From Tulasnella sp. 424 (taxonomy: Eukaryota; Basidiomycota; Agaricomycetes; Cantharellales; Tulasnellaceae): 64,000 nucleotides of DNA. Position numbers and translations under genes: made by a program. The stretch spans positions 1 through 64,000 of the forward strand of contig WSUB01000140.1 of NCBI GenBank assembly GCA_019633425.1. The letters are read 5' to 3'. A model generated the notes under the pieces. That model was given only the letters and a program-made list of their open reading frames with translations. It searched no databases and was not told the DNA's origin. Shown in pieces: positions 1 to 10,629 of the stretch (positions are counted from its first letter, which is position 1; every line of letters begins with the position of its first letter).

Positions 1-29
1 AAGAACGGGAGCACGGGATGGCACAGTCA

Positions 30-1388
30 TCACGTGCTGGGGAGAAAACCCGGTTGTGCGAGAGGACTGAACGGATTATTGGATTGGAAGCGCGGGGTAG
101 TATTGGCGTCGGGATTCGGGAGTGGATTTGAGGGGCTGGGGACCATTGTGGCAGCGATGGTTGTATCGACGACTCCTTGCCTAGGTCTTTGAGGAAGTCC
201 GTGATCGCTCGCTCTATGACCAGGTAATCCACAATAATAGCAGCGTCCTTCCGTTCGTTGTTTCATTTTTTCTTCCGCCGACACTGGTCCTCGTTTGTTG
301 GCATCGATGTGGATTGGGACAGGGGCGGTGTGTGTGAAGGCATTCGGTGCTTGTTGATTAGGGTTCGCTCGATACGTTTGTGGTGTGGGGGCAGTAGTAG
401 GAGGAGGCGGTGGTGCTTGTTGGTTTAGGAAAGGGTTGTTCCGAGGTTGCGGGCGAGGTGGGGGACGATGTTGGCCTTCGCTCTTCTCCTGCTTTCTTTC
501 CCAAATTCTTTCGTCCAGTCGAATGCTTAGATTGATTAGTCCTTCTAGACTGGTCGATTTTGGATGATAGACCAAGGCGTCCTTAACCTCGTCTTTGAGC
601 CCTCGTCGATAATAATGGATGAACGTTCCTTCGTCCCAGTCGATCTCCATCGTGATTCGTCGAAAATCGGATGCGTAATGCGTCGCCGGTCCTCGTTGTC
701 CTTTGGTTATTAATGCTTCTAATTCTCTGATGGCGGCTGCTTCCTTATCTGGGTCCCCGAAGGCTTTGACGAATTCTTCTTCGAACACGTCCCATCTTCT
801 GGCCTCCCTCTTCTTCTGTCTTCCTAGGATGTCGCGTAGGATAGGGCTAGCCCAGGTCTTGGCTGTGTCGGTCAAATACGATATGGCGAATATAATCTTC
901 ATCCTTTCGTCTCTGAACTCGTCGCTCTTGACCAAGAAGTAGAGCTTGCATGCTTTGACGAACTGATCCGCTTGTAGTCCTCGTTTCTTTCCATCGTATG
1001 TCTCCGGTTCTCGCACTTTGATCTTTGGTTTTCGGTTGGTTACTCCCATTGCCTCGAATGCCTTTATCGCTGTCTGGATGTCGGGATCGTTCATATCTGG
1101 TGTGACTTGTCGTTTTGGCAATTGTCTTGGTGGCGTCTTTGGAGTCTCAAGATGGATGCCTTGTATTTCTTCTGCGACCGAGTCGACTGATGGCGCTCTT
1201 GAGTTCCGGAGTTGTCCGAAGTTAGTGCTGAAAGGGAATCTTGGCACTGGTTGTTGGACGATGGTGGGTTGTAAGACTGGTTGTTGGAATAGTCCCGCCA
1301 GCTCTGGTACGGGGTTTGCAGGGGGCTGTAACGGAAGTGGTTCTTGGATGTGTTGTGGTGCTTGGCTTCCTTCTTCTTGGTGGGACAT
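30..1388 (-). CDS. Ty3/gypsy-type retrotransposon Gag polyprotein
   Basis: A 452-residue open frame with the layout of a Ty3/gypsy Gag. A proline/glutamine-rich N-terminus (residues ~1-95) precedes a retrotransposon capsid-like domain (~105-290, including motifs such as TWASPIL, WDVFEEEFVKAFGD and HYYRRGLKDEVKDAL). A proline-rich linker follows, then one zinc knuckle near residue 385. The knuckle reads CYYCGLPGHRASDH, that is Cys-x2-Cys-x4-His with His in place of the usual last Cys. Gag packages the element RNA into virus-like particles. The pol part would lie beyond the left window edge, so only the 5' portion of the element is visible. The LTR at 1831-2112 lies upstream in the same orientation. 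The family call is from recognised domain style and is secure; whether the element is active cannot be judged. Confidence 0.85.
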   Translation of the reverse strand: MSHQEEGSQAPQHIQEPLPLQPPANPVPELAGLFQQPVLQPTIVQQPVPRFPFSTNFGQLRNSRAPSVDSVAEEIQGIHLETPKTPPRQLPKRQVTPDMNDPDIQTAIKAFEAMGVTNRKPKIKVREPETYDGKKRGLQADQFVKACKLYFLVKSDEFRDERMKIIFAISYLTDTAKTWASPILRDILGRQKKREARRWDVFEEEFVKAFGDPDKEAAAIRELEALITKGQRGPATHYASDFRRITMEIDWDEGTFIHYYRRGLKDEVKDALVYHPKSTSLEGLINLSIRLDERIWERKQEKSEGQHRPPPRPQPRNNPFLNQQAPPPPPTTAPTPQTYRANPNQQAPNAFTHTAPVPIHIDANKRGPVSAEEKMKQRTEGRCYYCGLPGHRASDHGLPQRPRQGVVDTTIAATMVPSPSNPLPNPDANTTPRFQSNNPFSPLAQPGFLPST

Positions 1389-1714
1389 GGTTGTGCGATG
1401 ATGAACAAGTCGATAGGGAGAATTTGGTAGATTAGTCGCAATTGGATTTCGGTGGGCTGATAGGGTATCACGAGGAGTTTTTTATCCTGGTCGACGTGGG
1501 CTACTTCAAGGATAGCGATGATCTTCTTGATTTCGAATTCGAAACGGGTCGAGATGTCGAGGATGAATTGGACGTTGAATTCTTGGGCGTTCGCGATGAG
1601 AGCGTCGATCTTTGCGAGGGTTCCTGTTCGCTTGATCCTTTGATGTTGTCGGGGAGCGTAGTTTTCTTGGATTTCTGGGAAGGCTTCTTCGTAGTCGATG
1701 AGGTACTTGGGCAT
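1091..1714 (-). CDS. Open frame upstream of and overlapping gag
   Basis: A 207-residue frame between the LTR and gag, overlapping the first ~300 bp of gag in a different frame. Only its first ~108 residues (1391-1714) lie outside gag. That part has ordinary protein composition (acidic/hydrophobic, ending in a lysine run), while the part shared with gag is low complexity and probably shadow. It could be a leader ORF of the element, or the true N-terminus of Gag separated by a frameshift. No family was recognised. Confidence 0.3.
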   Translation of the reverse strand: MPKYLIDYEEAFPEIQENYAPRQHQRIKRTGTLAKIDALIANAQEFNVQFILDISTRFEFEIKKIIAILEVAHVDQDKKLLVIPYQPTEIQLRLIYQILPIDLFIIAQPCPTKKKEAKHHNTSKNHFRYSPLQTPYQSWRDYSNNQSYNPPSSNNQCQDSLSALTSDNSGTQERHQSTRSQKKYKASILRLQRRHQDNCQNDKSHQI

Positions 1715-1830
1715 ACAGAAAGCGAGTCGCCTGTTAGGGAGATTCCGCCTAATGTCAGAATCGAGGTTGATATCGAGAGTTCAGGCGAGGTGCTTCGAGG
1801 TCAATGATCAAGAATCAAGAGGTAAAGAGA

Positions 1831-2112
1831 TGCTGATACTAGAAGAGTAGACGAGAGGCGGAATGAGGGACAAACCTCCTCATTCCGCTGTGTTATTATA
1901 GTACAAGAAGTGGAGGTAATGACTAATGAATGTGTAATGACATGAGACGCTGACTGAGAGACATGAGGCGCCGCGTAAGCGAGTGTGGTACGACGCGTAA
2001 CCCATCGGACAGAAACCGATAGAATACGATGGAACGTTGATAATCATCAGAACGGATAAGATAAAGAACGGGGATGGGTGATAAGATAAGATGTGAGGAC
2101 GGGGTCATCACA
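1831..2112 (-). repeat. Probable 5' LTR of the Ty3/gypsy element
   Basis: Read on the minus strand, a 282-bp segment begins TGTGATGACCCCG, a start typical of fungal Ty3/gypsy LTRs, and ends AGTATCAGCA, giving TG...CA termini. It lies directly upstream of the gag leader. It contains an 11-bp perfect inverted repeat at 1858-1868 and 1878-1888 that would form a hairpin in the transcript. The partner LTR is outside the window, so edges are inferred from termini only. Unmatched kinase-gene-like DNA begins shortly after 2112. Confidence 0.55.
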
Positions 2113-2260
2113 GAATGTAGTCTGGCTGGTCTTTCCCTGGGCGGAAAACGGAAACTTGAAGAACTTGATCGCATCAGCAGAATGGGAGATCCCCGAACGA
2201 ATCTGGCTGGTACAATCAAACTACATTGCTTCGACCCGCCACTGACACTTTGCATTCCAG

Positions 2261-4971
2261 ATTGCGGACGTGGCTGAGGGAGTCGAATACCTCCATAGCA
2301 AGCAACCTCCTATACGCCACGGCGCCTAAAATCCGTATGTTCTGACGGCTCCCAGTGAACCGCTGGCAAACTTCGTTTTTTCACTTTTCAGGTAAACATA
2401 TTGGTCAACTCACAATGCCGTGCGGTGATTACCGACTTTGGATCCGCTCGTCGTCTCGAAACCAAAGATTTGCAGATGGAGACGGGGCAAACTGAAAACA
2501 AATCGCAAACAGCTCTGTCGCTTGAAGCAACGTTCCGCGGCTCCCCAAGCATAACGCTGACGGGGGATCAATACACTCTTCGGTGGGCTGCACCAGAGCT
2601 ATTGAGAGAGGAGGAAGCTACCCTTCGGAGCGATATCTGGGCGTTGGGATGGGTCGCGTATGAGGTAAATTTCATGTCATATATTGTTCTCAACCAAGTC
2701 TTAAAAATCTACCCTGAAATAGGTAATGACTAACTCGAGCCCGTTTCAAGACATCATAGACGTCGTGGTCATCGAACGGGTCATTCGAGGAGACCTCCCT
2801 TCCATCACCGAAAACGCTCGCATGTCATTGATTCAGGCACTCTGTTCGCTCATGGACGCATGCTTGAGCATCAACCCCACAAAACGACCGACCGCTGAGG
2901 ATTGTCGAAAGACGATCAGCTGGATGGTGAGTCATGCTGATATGGTGCCAATTACAATTGACCAAAGTTTGATAGCCTATGATTAGGCCAGACCTGATAC
3001 AGACCGCAGATGCAGCAGCTTCTAGAGCTCGCTCTCCAGCGCTTCTGATGCAATTGGGACGTATGTACAGGAGGCAGGGTGACTACATGAACGCGGCGGA
3101 TTTCTACGCCAAAGCCTTGGGTAGTTACAGGGAAGCCGGCGACAGCGAAGGAAAGGCGGCAGCGCTGGCCCAGCTGGGGCACATGCATCGGCTTCGAAAC
3201 GAGTACAGCCAAGCCGTTACATTATACTCCGAAGCACTCCAAATCCACACCGACATCGGCGGCAGGAAAGGGAGAGCCTACATTGTTTGGAGTCTCGCTG
3301 AGGTGCATCGGGCTAAAAACGAGTACAGCCAGGCCGTCACGTTCTACACCGAGGCACTCCAAATCCGCACCGAGATCGGCGACTGGCGAGGGAGAGCCGA
3401 CGCTCTCTTGGGCCTCGCTAAGGTGCATCAGTTTCGAAACGAATACAGGCAGGTCGAGACATTCTACTTCGAGGCCCTCCAAATCTACACCGACATCGGC
3501 GACAGGCAAGGGAAAGCCGACGCTCTTTGGGGTCTCGGTGAGGTGCATCGGTTTCGAAACGAGTACAGTCAGGCCATTACGTTCTACTCCGAGGCCCTAA
3601 AAACCCTCACGGATATTGGCAGTAGGCAGGGGAGAGGAAACGCGCTGCAGGGCCTCGCTGCGGTGCATTTGGCTCAAAACGAGTACAGCCAGGCCCTTCC
3701 ATTCCTCTCCAAGGTGCTCCAAATCCGCAGCGACATTGGCGACAGATTCAGGAGAGCCATCACTTTGCAGAGTCTTGCCGACGTGCATCTGTTTCAAAAG
3801 GAGTATAGCCAAGCCGTCACTCTCTTTTCAGAGGCCCCTGGAGTTATATGCTGTTCACTAGGCAGGTTACTGTACTCCACCGCTGTACAGTGTACTTCAC
3901 CGCACTACAGTGTATCTGATTTAACCTGTCAGAACCCACTTATATAGTACAGTGTATGGTGGTGTACGGCAGTGTATTACAGTGTACTTTCCTATCTGCT
4001 CTGACATTTGTTTGGCATACAGACTGAAATAAGTGGAAGTGGTGTAGTACACTGTCCTGCCACTGGTGTACACTGTACTCATGTACTATACACTGCACGT
4101 TCACCGGTGTACACTGTATGTTCACTGTCCCATAACTTTGCTAACAGCAGCTGTGGACGGGGTAGTAATAGAGATGTACGCACAGAGTAGATATAATGAA
4201 AAGTAATGATTTTATCTCTAAGTACGAATCGAGCGCCTTTTATAGTTGCTCGTACATTTATGGTTAACAGATGAGAAAGGAAAAGAGAGGCATTCCCTTA
4301 ATGGGCAATGCCCATTTAGTACAGATGACCAAAGGGTTCCCGCCCTTTGGTCTCCTGTTTCACCCCCCTGCTACCCCCCTTGACATAATTTGCCAATGTG
4401 CCAAACTCCAACAAAGTACACTCAATACAGTGTATCTCCATTAAACTACAGTAGGAGTACACTGTACAACAGTGCCTGTACGCTGTAGTCCAGGATAGTA
4501 CACCGGAGTACAGTGGTAGTACACTCTGATACAGTGGGTATACACTGTACAGGGATGTGGGACAGTGTACTACAGTAGTCAAGTAGTCAGACACTGCTGT
4601 ATGGTGCAGTTCACTGTACCGCACTGTATATTCGATGGTCACCAGTGTACCTTTAATTGACTAACATGCAGTACACTGGTGTACAAGGGTATACAGTGTA
4701 CGGGCCGGTGTCATACACTGGCATACAGTGACCACCCCAGTGTGCAGTGAATTACTGGGCCCTTGTAATCTGTACCGATATTGGGGACCGAGACGGCAGA
4801 GCTCACTCTCTGTTGGGCCTTGGAGACGTGCATTGCGATCAGGGCAACTACGGGAACGCAATTGGCGCTTATACAGAGGCTGCAGAGATCTTCGAACAAA
4901 TCGGAGATGCTGACAATGCCGCTTACGCTTCCGACCAAGCTGCTGAAGTCGCGTCCTCAGCTATCCATTGA
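2261..4971 (+). pseudogene. Broken protein kinase-TPR repeat gene
   Basis: The C-terminal lobe of a protein kinase is readable: YLHS at ~2290, a damaged HGDLK catalytic loop near 2318, VNILV then ITDFGSAR (DFG at ~2440), WAAPELL and SDIWALGWVAYE (to 2664). After an intron (2665-2722) come SSPFQ and the closing helices to ~2925. After another intron come about eight 40-residue tetratricopeptide repeats of the kinesin-light-chain type (NEYSQAV..Y.EALQI.TDIGD), from ~2993 to 3837 and 4763-4971. Three lesions are visible. A missing base in the catalytic loop turns GAC-CTA-AAA into GCC-TAA. A 920-bp insertion (3838-4757) splits the seventh/eighth TPR. The N-lobe was not recognised before 2261, where an LTR lies close by. 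Kinase-TPR proteins are common in agaricomycetes and presumed to be signalling scaffolds; the substrate is unknown. Confidence 0.75.
3838..4757. mobile_element. 920-bp palindrome-rich insertion element in TPR exon
   Basis: The TPR reading frame stops making sense at 3838 and resumes at 4763. GGCCC occurs on both sides (3833-3837 and 4758-4762), consistent with a 5-bp target duplication. Removing the insert plus one copy restores the frame exactly (E-A-L-V-I-C-T-D-I-G-D). The two ends are an imperfect inverted repeat of about 36 bp (best match around TTACTGTA/TCACTGTA). The outer ~300-350 bp on each side are packed with variants of the palindrome GTACACTGTAC, while ~4140-4380 is a different unique core. 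No transposase-like frame is present, so this is a non-autonomous DNA element of a foldback/subterminal-repeat type. Confidence 0.7.
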
Positions 4972-5433
4972 CATCGAGAATTGAGCGAAGCTTAGGTAGG
5001 AAGAGAGAGCAGTACTTGCCGAGTTGTGGGAGATTGTTGGAGAGCCATGCGAATCGGTCGAAGAAGCGTTAGGCTTTGCGTTCGAAGAAGAGATGGGCCA
5101 GCGAGACGCCCAGCAGACGGACGGCGAGACCAACCAATCAGGCTCGGTTGTCATACAAACGGAAAGCCAAGAATCCACCTCTTCGTCTTCCGCCACCGAC
5201 CCGACACCACTCTTCCTCTGCATGAAAATAACCCATCATTTCGCAGTCCGCTGTCGAGGGTCTCGAGCCCATGGCTGTTGCTGATGTCCCCGCTTATGTC
5301 CAAGCCAATCGTGGTGTGGGTATCGTTAATTAGGGGCTTAATCCCTCCGTTACTTGGCTCAAACTACCAATAGCATCACGAATACATTCACTCCAGATTT
5401 TCATTTTTCAAGCGTGGTTCAACTAACGAGAGC
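4972..5433. other. Intergenic, no gene recognised
   Basis: Gap between the broken kinase-TPR gene and the 3' end of the TEL2-type gene. Overlapping short frames occur on both strands around 4957-5284, none with a recognisable motif. It probably holds the two convergent 3' untranslated regions. Confidence 0.5.
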
Positions 5434-8400
5434 CTAGAAGCGAATCATAGCTGCTGTCCACTTCGTAACGATCTCCTCAACGACGAGTAGGACTCCTGCA
5501 CTCGCTCTTCTAGCCCTGTTTTCACCCTCGCCTCCCCCTTCATCAACTAGCAAGCCTCTCTCAAACGCCCCAAGGACCTTCTGCGCCCACTCCCTCACCG
5601 CCAGAACGGTCCTCGTGTAGTCGAGTCCTATCGTTCTCCCTTGGTCCAGTTCCCAGCTTCCGTCCAACGCTTCGAGGGTAAGCTCCAGTGCTGAGGCGAG
5701 GACGTTGGCTTTAGTCCCGGACTTCCCATCTCCCCCCTCTTCCTCTCCTGGTGATGCGGAGCTCGCCGATCGGGTCCCCATTGTTACCGCCAACTCTACT
5801 GCCTCCGGCGCAAGCACGCTCAAGTAAGCAGGGGAATGCCGTCCGGCATGGAGCAAGATCGCCAGAGTCAATAGAAATTGACTCAATATTGCAGGACTGA
5901 GAATCATCCCACTCCCGTCTCCACGATACGCTGAGGAGGTGTACCGACTTCGAGCTTCGCGGGCTTGCTCGTCCCTGATATGGACCCAGAATCGATTGAT
6001 GAGCGGCATAATGAAGAATTCTGCTGCCACATCCTTGAAGACCGAAGGTTGTGGAATGCTGCCTCCTTCGCTTTGGCGATCAAGGTCAACGATGCCTCGT
6101 CCCATGGGCCTCTGCCGTACTCGTAGTTGCTTCTCTCTCATGATCTGGGGTACTTTCACTTCATTGGCGTCCCTGGTGCGGTCGATAGCTTGCCGAGTAA
6201 CGCCAGCCGCGATCCGGTGAATGGTGGACGGCGCAGTTGGATCAGAGTCGGCCGAGGTAATATATCTGCGGTGCAAAGCCGGAGGAAGCATTCTGCTTGC
6301 AAATCGTTGTGGCGCAGAAGGCCCTTCCAGCCCAGCGAGCTCACGGGCGCCGACAACTAGTGCTGTCAGAATGGCCGAGCGGACGTCTGCAGAATGTTCT
6401 CCGATGAAGAATTGCTCGACCAGACACCTGGAAATCAAACGAATGTCACTATATATATATACAAACCGTGAAAAGAATCGACGCACGGCGCTGAACGTGT
6501 TGGGCAGCATGCCACCAAGGCATTTAGGATCTCCTGCCTCTTGTCAACGAAGCCGTCGAGGTCGTAGTTGTCTCTGAGGTTTAGGAAAGCAATAGAGAGG
6601 TTGACAGCGTTTTCATCTGCATACAATGACGGGGCCATAGTCGGTCAACTTCTGGTCCTCTCAGCAGCACAAATAAAAGGGACACTCACCCAGTTCCAGT
6701 CCAAACCCTCTCTTCCTTCTGATTAACCCAGCACCCTCATTCAACGCCATTTCCACTCTATCCGGCTCGCTTTTCTCGTCCTGCCCTTCTCCCTTTCCGG
6801 ATACCAGCATCTGCGCTAGTTGGACCAGGTAAACCGGTTTCGCAATTTTACGTCGGCCAATCGCGAGACCAGGTTCCTTTTCGATTTCTTCCAACTCGGA
6901 CGGAGTTGGAGAAGCCGACCTCGACGAGGCGGGTGAATCTTGAGCGTAGCCTGTTAGGGAGTCGTCCGAATCGTACAACGTGGGTTGTTCCACAGGGAGA
7001 GGTTTGTCCGTGGCTGGTGGAGTCGGGGGTGCAGGTTGTGGGTTCGGTGTTGACACGTCTGCTTCGGCGTCTTCTTCCTCATCAAAATCCCGGGATGCAA
7101 CGAATCCATCCTCCAATATCTTCCGTAGTTGTCTGCACCACTCCCTTCCTTGACCTGGTTCATCCCACCCTTCAAACTTTAGCTTCTGGCCGAGGCGCTG
7201 GGCGATGTATTCGGCGGCTAGCATGCCGCAATGCCGAATAGAGGGATCAGTGTGACCAATGTAGAGTCCTATAGCTGACATGAACTTTTGGTTTGCAAGG
7301 AGGGCTTTGAGGGCGGGCGACGTGGGTGGAAGAAGGGAGCAGGTAAAGAGGAGGAGGGCGGTGACGTCTAGAGGAGCCCGGTATAATGAGCCCAGTAGTT
7401 GGTTGATCAGGTTTTCAAAGGCGGCTCACAGTGGTGTCGACTGAGCAAAGAGAACTTGACGTGCTGGGACGAGGTCCACAGTTCCAGGGTACGTTTGAGA
7501 AGTTCCTCGAGAGCTGGACGGTCGATAGGCGTGAAGAGTCAGCCTGACCGGGCTTCTTTCATGCATGAGAAGTAAGACTCACCCTTCTGGCGTTGGGACT
7601 CGGAGGACGAGCCACCTTCTGCCCACTGAGGTAGTGTCATGGCAACCTCTTCAGGCCAAGACCTTTCTATCACGACGGTCGATACCAAGTCCCACGATTC
7701 TTGCCGGTCGGTGTCAAACCGTCCAAGAATACCACGAAGGAGCCGAACATGCTTCGAGACTTTGCGCTGAACGGAAGGAGAGTAGGACAGTCCTTCGTTC
7801 CACTCCAGGCAGCCCATCAGAGAGCCAGCAATTTTGTGGGCAACCGGAGAAGGGAGCGAGGAAAGGATTGAGCTCCAAAGCCGGCTGTACGTAGCGTCTT
7901 CTGCTGGTTCTTGAGTCTTGCTTGGGCGAAGTTGTTTCTGAATTGAAGAGAGGTTGGTTTGAAAGAATGACGGTTGGTTTGGTGATGAAGTTGAGGGAAA
8001 GAATCCTGTGTTGACGAGTTTGAGGACGAGTTGGACAAGTGAGTCGATAGCAGACTCTGCGAAGGGGTGTTCTAATAATTAATCTTTCAAACTTAGTGTG
8101 GGCAGGAACAAGGTGAACGCACGCTTTGGATCCATTCGAGCCCATTCTTCGATCAGTATTTCGGCCCTTTCAAGTGTCCGAGTGAAAAAGGCGCTAAAGA
8201 AAGTGGATCTTTAATGCATGATATTGAAAACTGGGAGAGGAGAAAGTGCCAACCTGAAGGTTAGACGCTCTGGGGCGTTGTTCTTCGTTGCATTCGCAAC
8301 CTTTGCGGGGATAGCAAAGACTGCCCGGAGGTAATCACTCCATATTGACTCCAGCTGTCCGTCCGATATATCATTGCGATCAGGAAATAAGTCGAGGTGG

Positions 8401-8980
8401 ATCTTGTCCAGTGGCCAGTCCACGACGAGGCGCTCTAGAAGATTGACTGCGAAGTCGGACGAGGATTGCAAGGCCGATACGAGCACGGTATGTGCGTGAA
8501 CTGCCACCAACGCAGAGGAATGCTCGCTATTCGAAGGAGGGTCTAACAGCAAGTCCACCAGCTCAGTAGAGCCATCTTCGACCAGAAGATGGTACCATGT
8601 CGGTATGATTTGTTGAATAATGACGTCTTGAAGGGGGAGAATGTATCGAACTTCGGATACGGGGAACCGTTGAGCCCCATTATGAACTTTTTTCCCACTC
8701 GAAGTCTGAATTTGAAGAGTTTTCAAGGAAGATTGGAGAAGCGCTTTAAGGACGTCCAAGGTGTGGATTGGTTTTCTGAGGTCATTAACGATCGAGCGCA
8801 AGGTGGCGTCATCTCCCTATTCGAGCAACAGTCAAAGGGGTTTAGATGGGCATTATAATTAGCGAGCATACAAAGCGGTTACCTCACATCGTTTGGCTCG
8901 GACAGCATATTGTAGAGACACGTGAGGAATGACTCCGGGGAGGGTGGTTGTCGGAAACGAACACGCCTAGATCGACGCGG
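5434..8980 (-). CDS. TEL2: TEL2/TELO2-type telomere length regulation protein
   Basis: A long multi-intron gene ending at TAG (5434-5436). The C-terminal half carries the Tel2 signature. A DSDDSLTGYA acidic segment sits near 6965. It is followed by KPVYLVQLAQML and then, after an intron, DENAVNLSIAFLNLRDNY...FVDKRQEILNALVACCPT, joined by a 59-bp intron (6428-6486) to APCLVEQFF and HSADVRSAILTAL. Upstream helical HEAT-like exons run to ~8900 (LYNMLSEPND, LRSIVNDLRKP). Known role of the family: scaffold of the TTT complex that, with Tti1/Tti2 and Hsp90, stabilises PIKK kinases (TOR, ATM, ATR). The start codon was not resolved: the first exon's frame stays open past 8980 into the 5' end of the divergent CBP3 gene, so the true N-terminus may overlap it or follow another intron. 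Confidence 0.8.
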
Positions 8981-9058
8981 GAACTTTGCATCACCAGAGT
9001 CCAAAACTTCCAATCGACGCGCCGCAACTCGACCTTCGGACCTCGGGCTTTTGAAGGA

Positions 9059-10143
9059 ATGATTTCCCGGCGAATATTACTCCAGAGGAATGCTCAAGCA
9101 CTCTCAAGAACCGTGAAGCAATCCCAACGGCTACTACCACTCGCTTATCAGCCATCACTTTCTCTCAATTCTCGTTTTCTCTCCACCTCCAAACCCGACA
9201 CCCCAACGCCACCAACATCAGAAGCATCTCCCCAAGAAGAACAGCCGAAACCTTTTGTTGCACCGCCAGCATGGAAACGGAGAACACCCGAATGGCTACT
9301 GAACAGCCCTCTATTCGTCAAATCTGTCAAAGGGCTTGCCTTGATGTTGGGTCACAACACCAAGACTCAGACCGCAATTCGTGAGACGCGAACCATGTAC
9401 CAGCTGTGTGCTGAACGGGAGGTTAAGGAAACGGGTTTCATTTACGTCGGTACGCGTTGTTAGTTGCCACCTGCCGTTTATCATCCACACTGACTGCCAC
9501 CCGTTTCAACTCAGAGTCCCGCCTTCCACCAACGTTCCAAACCTGGTTCATGTTCACAAACCTCCACGTCTGGCTCTTAACGACTCGTTTCCGCGCCTTA
9601 CCAGCCTCGCACGGACGAGTATACGTTCAAGAACTCATCAACCACTTCTTCCTCGACGCCGAATATCGATTACGTTCCGTCTACGGTCCCAAGTGCCCCG
9701 AGCGTATAATCAAACGGACCATGGTCGACTTGCGGGACCAGTGGAACGGGTCAACGTACGCGTACGATGTTGCTGCTGTGACGAGCGATGCGGAGTTGGC
9801 GGCAGCGGTGTGGAGGAACGTCTTTGCTGCCCGAGGCGAGAAGGCGTACAAGGAGAAGGATTTGAGCGAGGAAGAAAGGGAGAAAATGCTTGAGCAGAGG
9901 AGGAAGGAGAACGATCCCGAGGCAGCGGTAGAAGGGAGCGGCGTGGAAGGACTGGAGGACTTGCCCCGGTTGCTTCATGGATATGTTGCGCACCTAAGGA
10001 GGGAGATGGTCAGGTTGGGGCAAATCAGCGACGAGGATGTAATCGCCGGGAGAATTGGCAAGTTCGGGAGAGTCGGTGCGCTGAACCATCCGGATACCGC
10101 TGGACTAGAGTTGCAGGGCAAGGCGACGATCCAATCGTCGTAG
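9059..10143 (+). CDS. CBP3: Ubiquinol-cytochrome c chaperone (Cbp3/UQCC1 type)
   Basis: Two exons, 9059-9449 and 9515-10143, with a 65-bp intron, give 339 aa. The chosen ATG starts MISRRILLQRN, an Arg-rich presequence without acids, as expected for mitochondrial import; the frame is open further upstream but lacks this character. The conserved chaperone domain covers the second half: QTWFMFTNLHVWLLTTRFRA, ELINHFFLDAEYR, then RDQWNGSTYAYD. Cbp3 (with Cbp6) binds newly made cytochrome b at the mitochondrial ribosome and promotes bc1 complex assembly. A charged, low-complexity insert (~aa 250-290) precedes the C-terminus. The gene is divergent from the TEL2-type gene with almost no spacer. Confidence 0.88.
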
Positions 10144-10409
10144 GCGACCGTTTTACTCTATATTATTCACTGCACTTATGCATAGACAAACCGCCATCGT
10201 GTACATTACCGAGCACCTCCTGCCACCGCTTGCACCCAACTCCTTCAATGCTCATAAAGCCAGGCTTACCCTCGCTCAGCAAATCTCACAGAGATCTCCG
10301 GGGTTCTCCCAACTTTCAGCAGTCACGATAGATGTGGAGACAATGGGTGGATACTCCTTATGAGGAAACCGATCATGGCTTTTGGGGGACGCCATGACAT
10401 CGAAACTGC

Positions 10410-10570
10410 GTCCATTCGCCTGGACAAGTTCGGGAGAGGGGATACGTTGAACCATCCAGCAACGTATGAGCATGAACAAACCGAGTTCATCCAATTCCTC
10501 CATCATTCAATTTACAAATGCACAGCCAAGCCGGTATCGCACACATTACCGAGCTCGTTTTCGCCATCAG
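10410..10570 (+). pseudogene. Tandem duplicate of the CBP3 3' end
   Basis: This stretch repeats the end of CBP3 and its 3' flank. KFGRGDTLNHPAT here matches KFGRVGALNHPDT at ~10060-10100, and CACATTACCGAGC at ~10540 matches TACATTACCGAGC at ~10205. The copy is degenerate and has no start or stop of its own. It lies about 360 bp downstream of the original. It marks the boundary between single-copy housekeeping DNA and the duplicated block that follows. Confidence 0.6.
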
Positions 10571-10629
10571 CCACACCCTCATCACATCATCTGATCCCCA
10601 ATCCTCACTTCGATTTTGAGTGGAAACGG

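Noticed and set aside
385..1807. Plus-strand open frames opposite gag (e.g. 1018-1401, 1442-1807)
   Set aside because: They are shadows of the minus-strand gag and leader frames, with Gly/Trp/Cys-rich composition and no motifs.
3850..4740. Possible CRISPR-like or satellite array because of recurring TACACTGTAC words
   Set aside because: Spacing is irregular, the words are degenerate palindromes in both orientations, and the whole lies in one insertion with target duplication in a fungal gene.
5939..7241. Plus-strand frames opposite the TEL2-type gene
   Set aside because: They have no intron structure or motifs, while the minus strand gives a continuous recognisable family.
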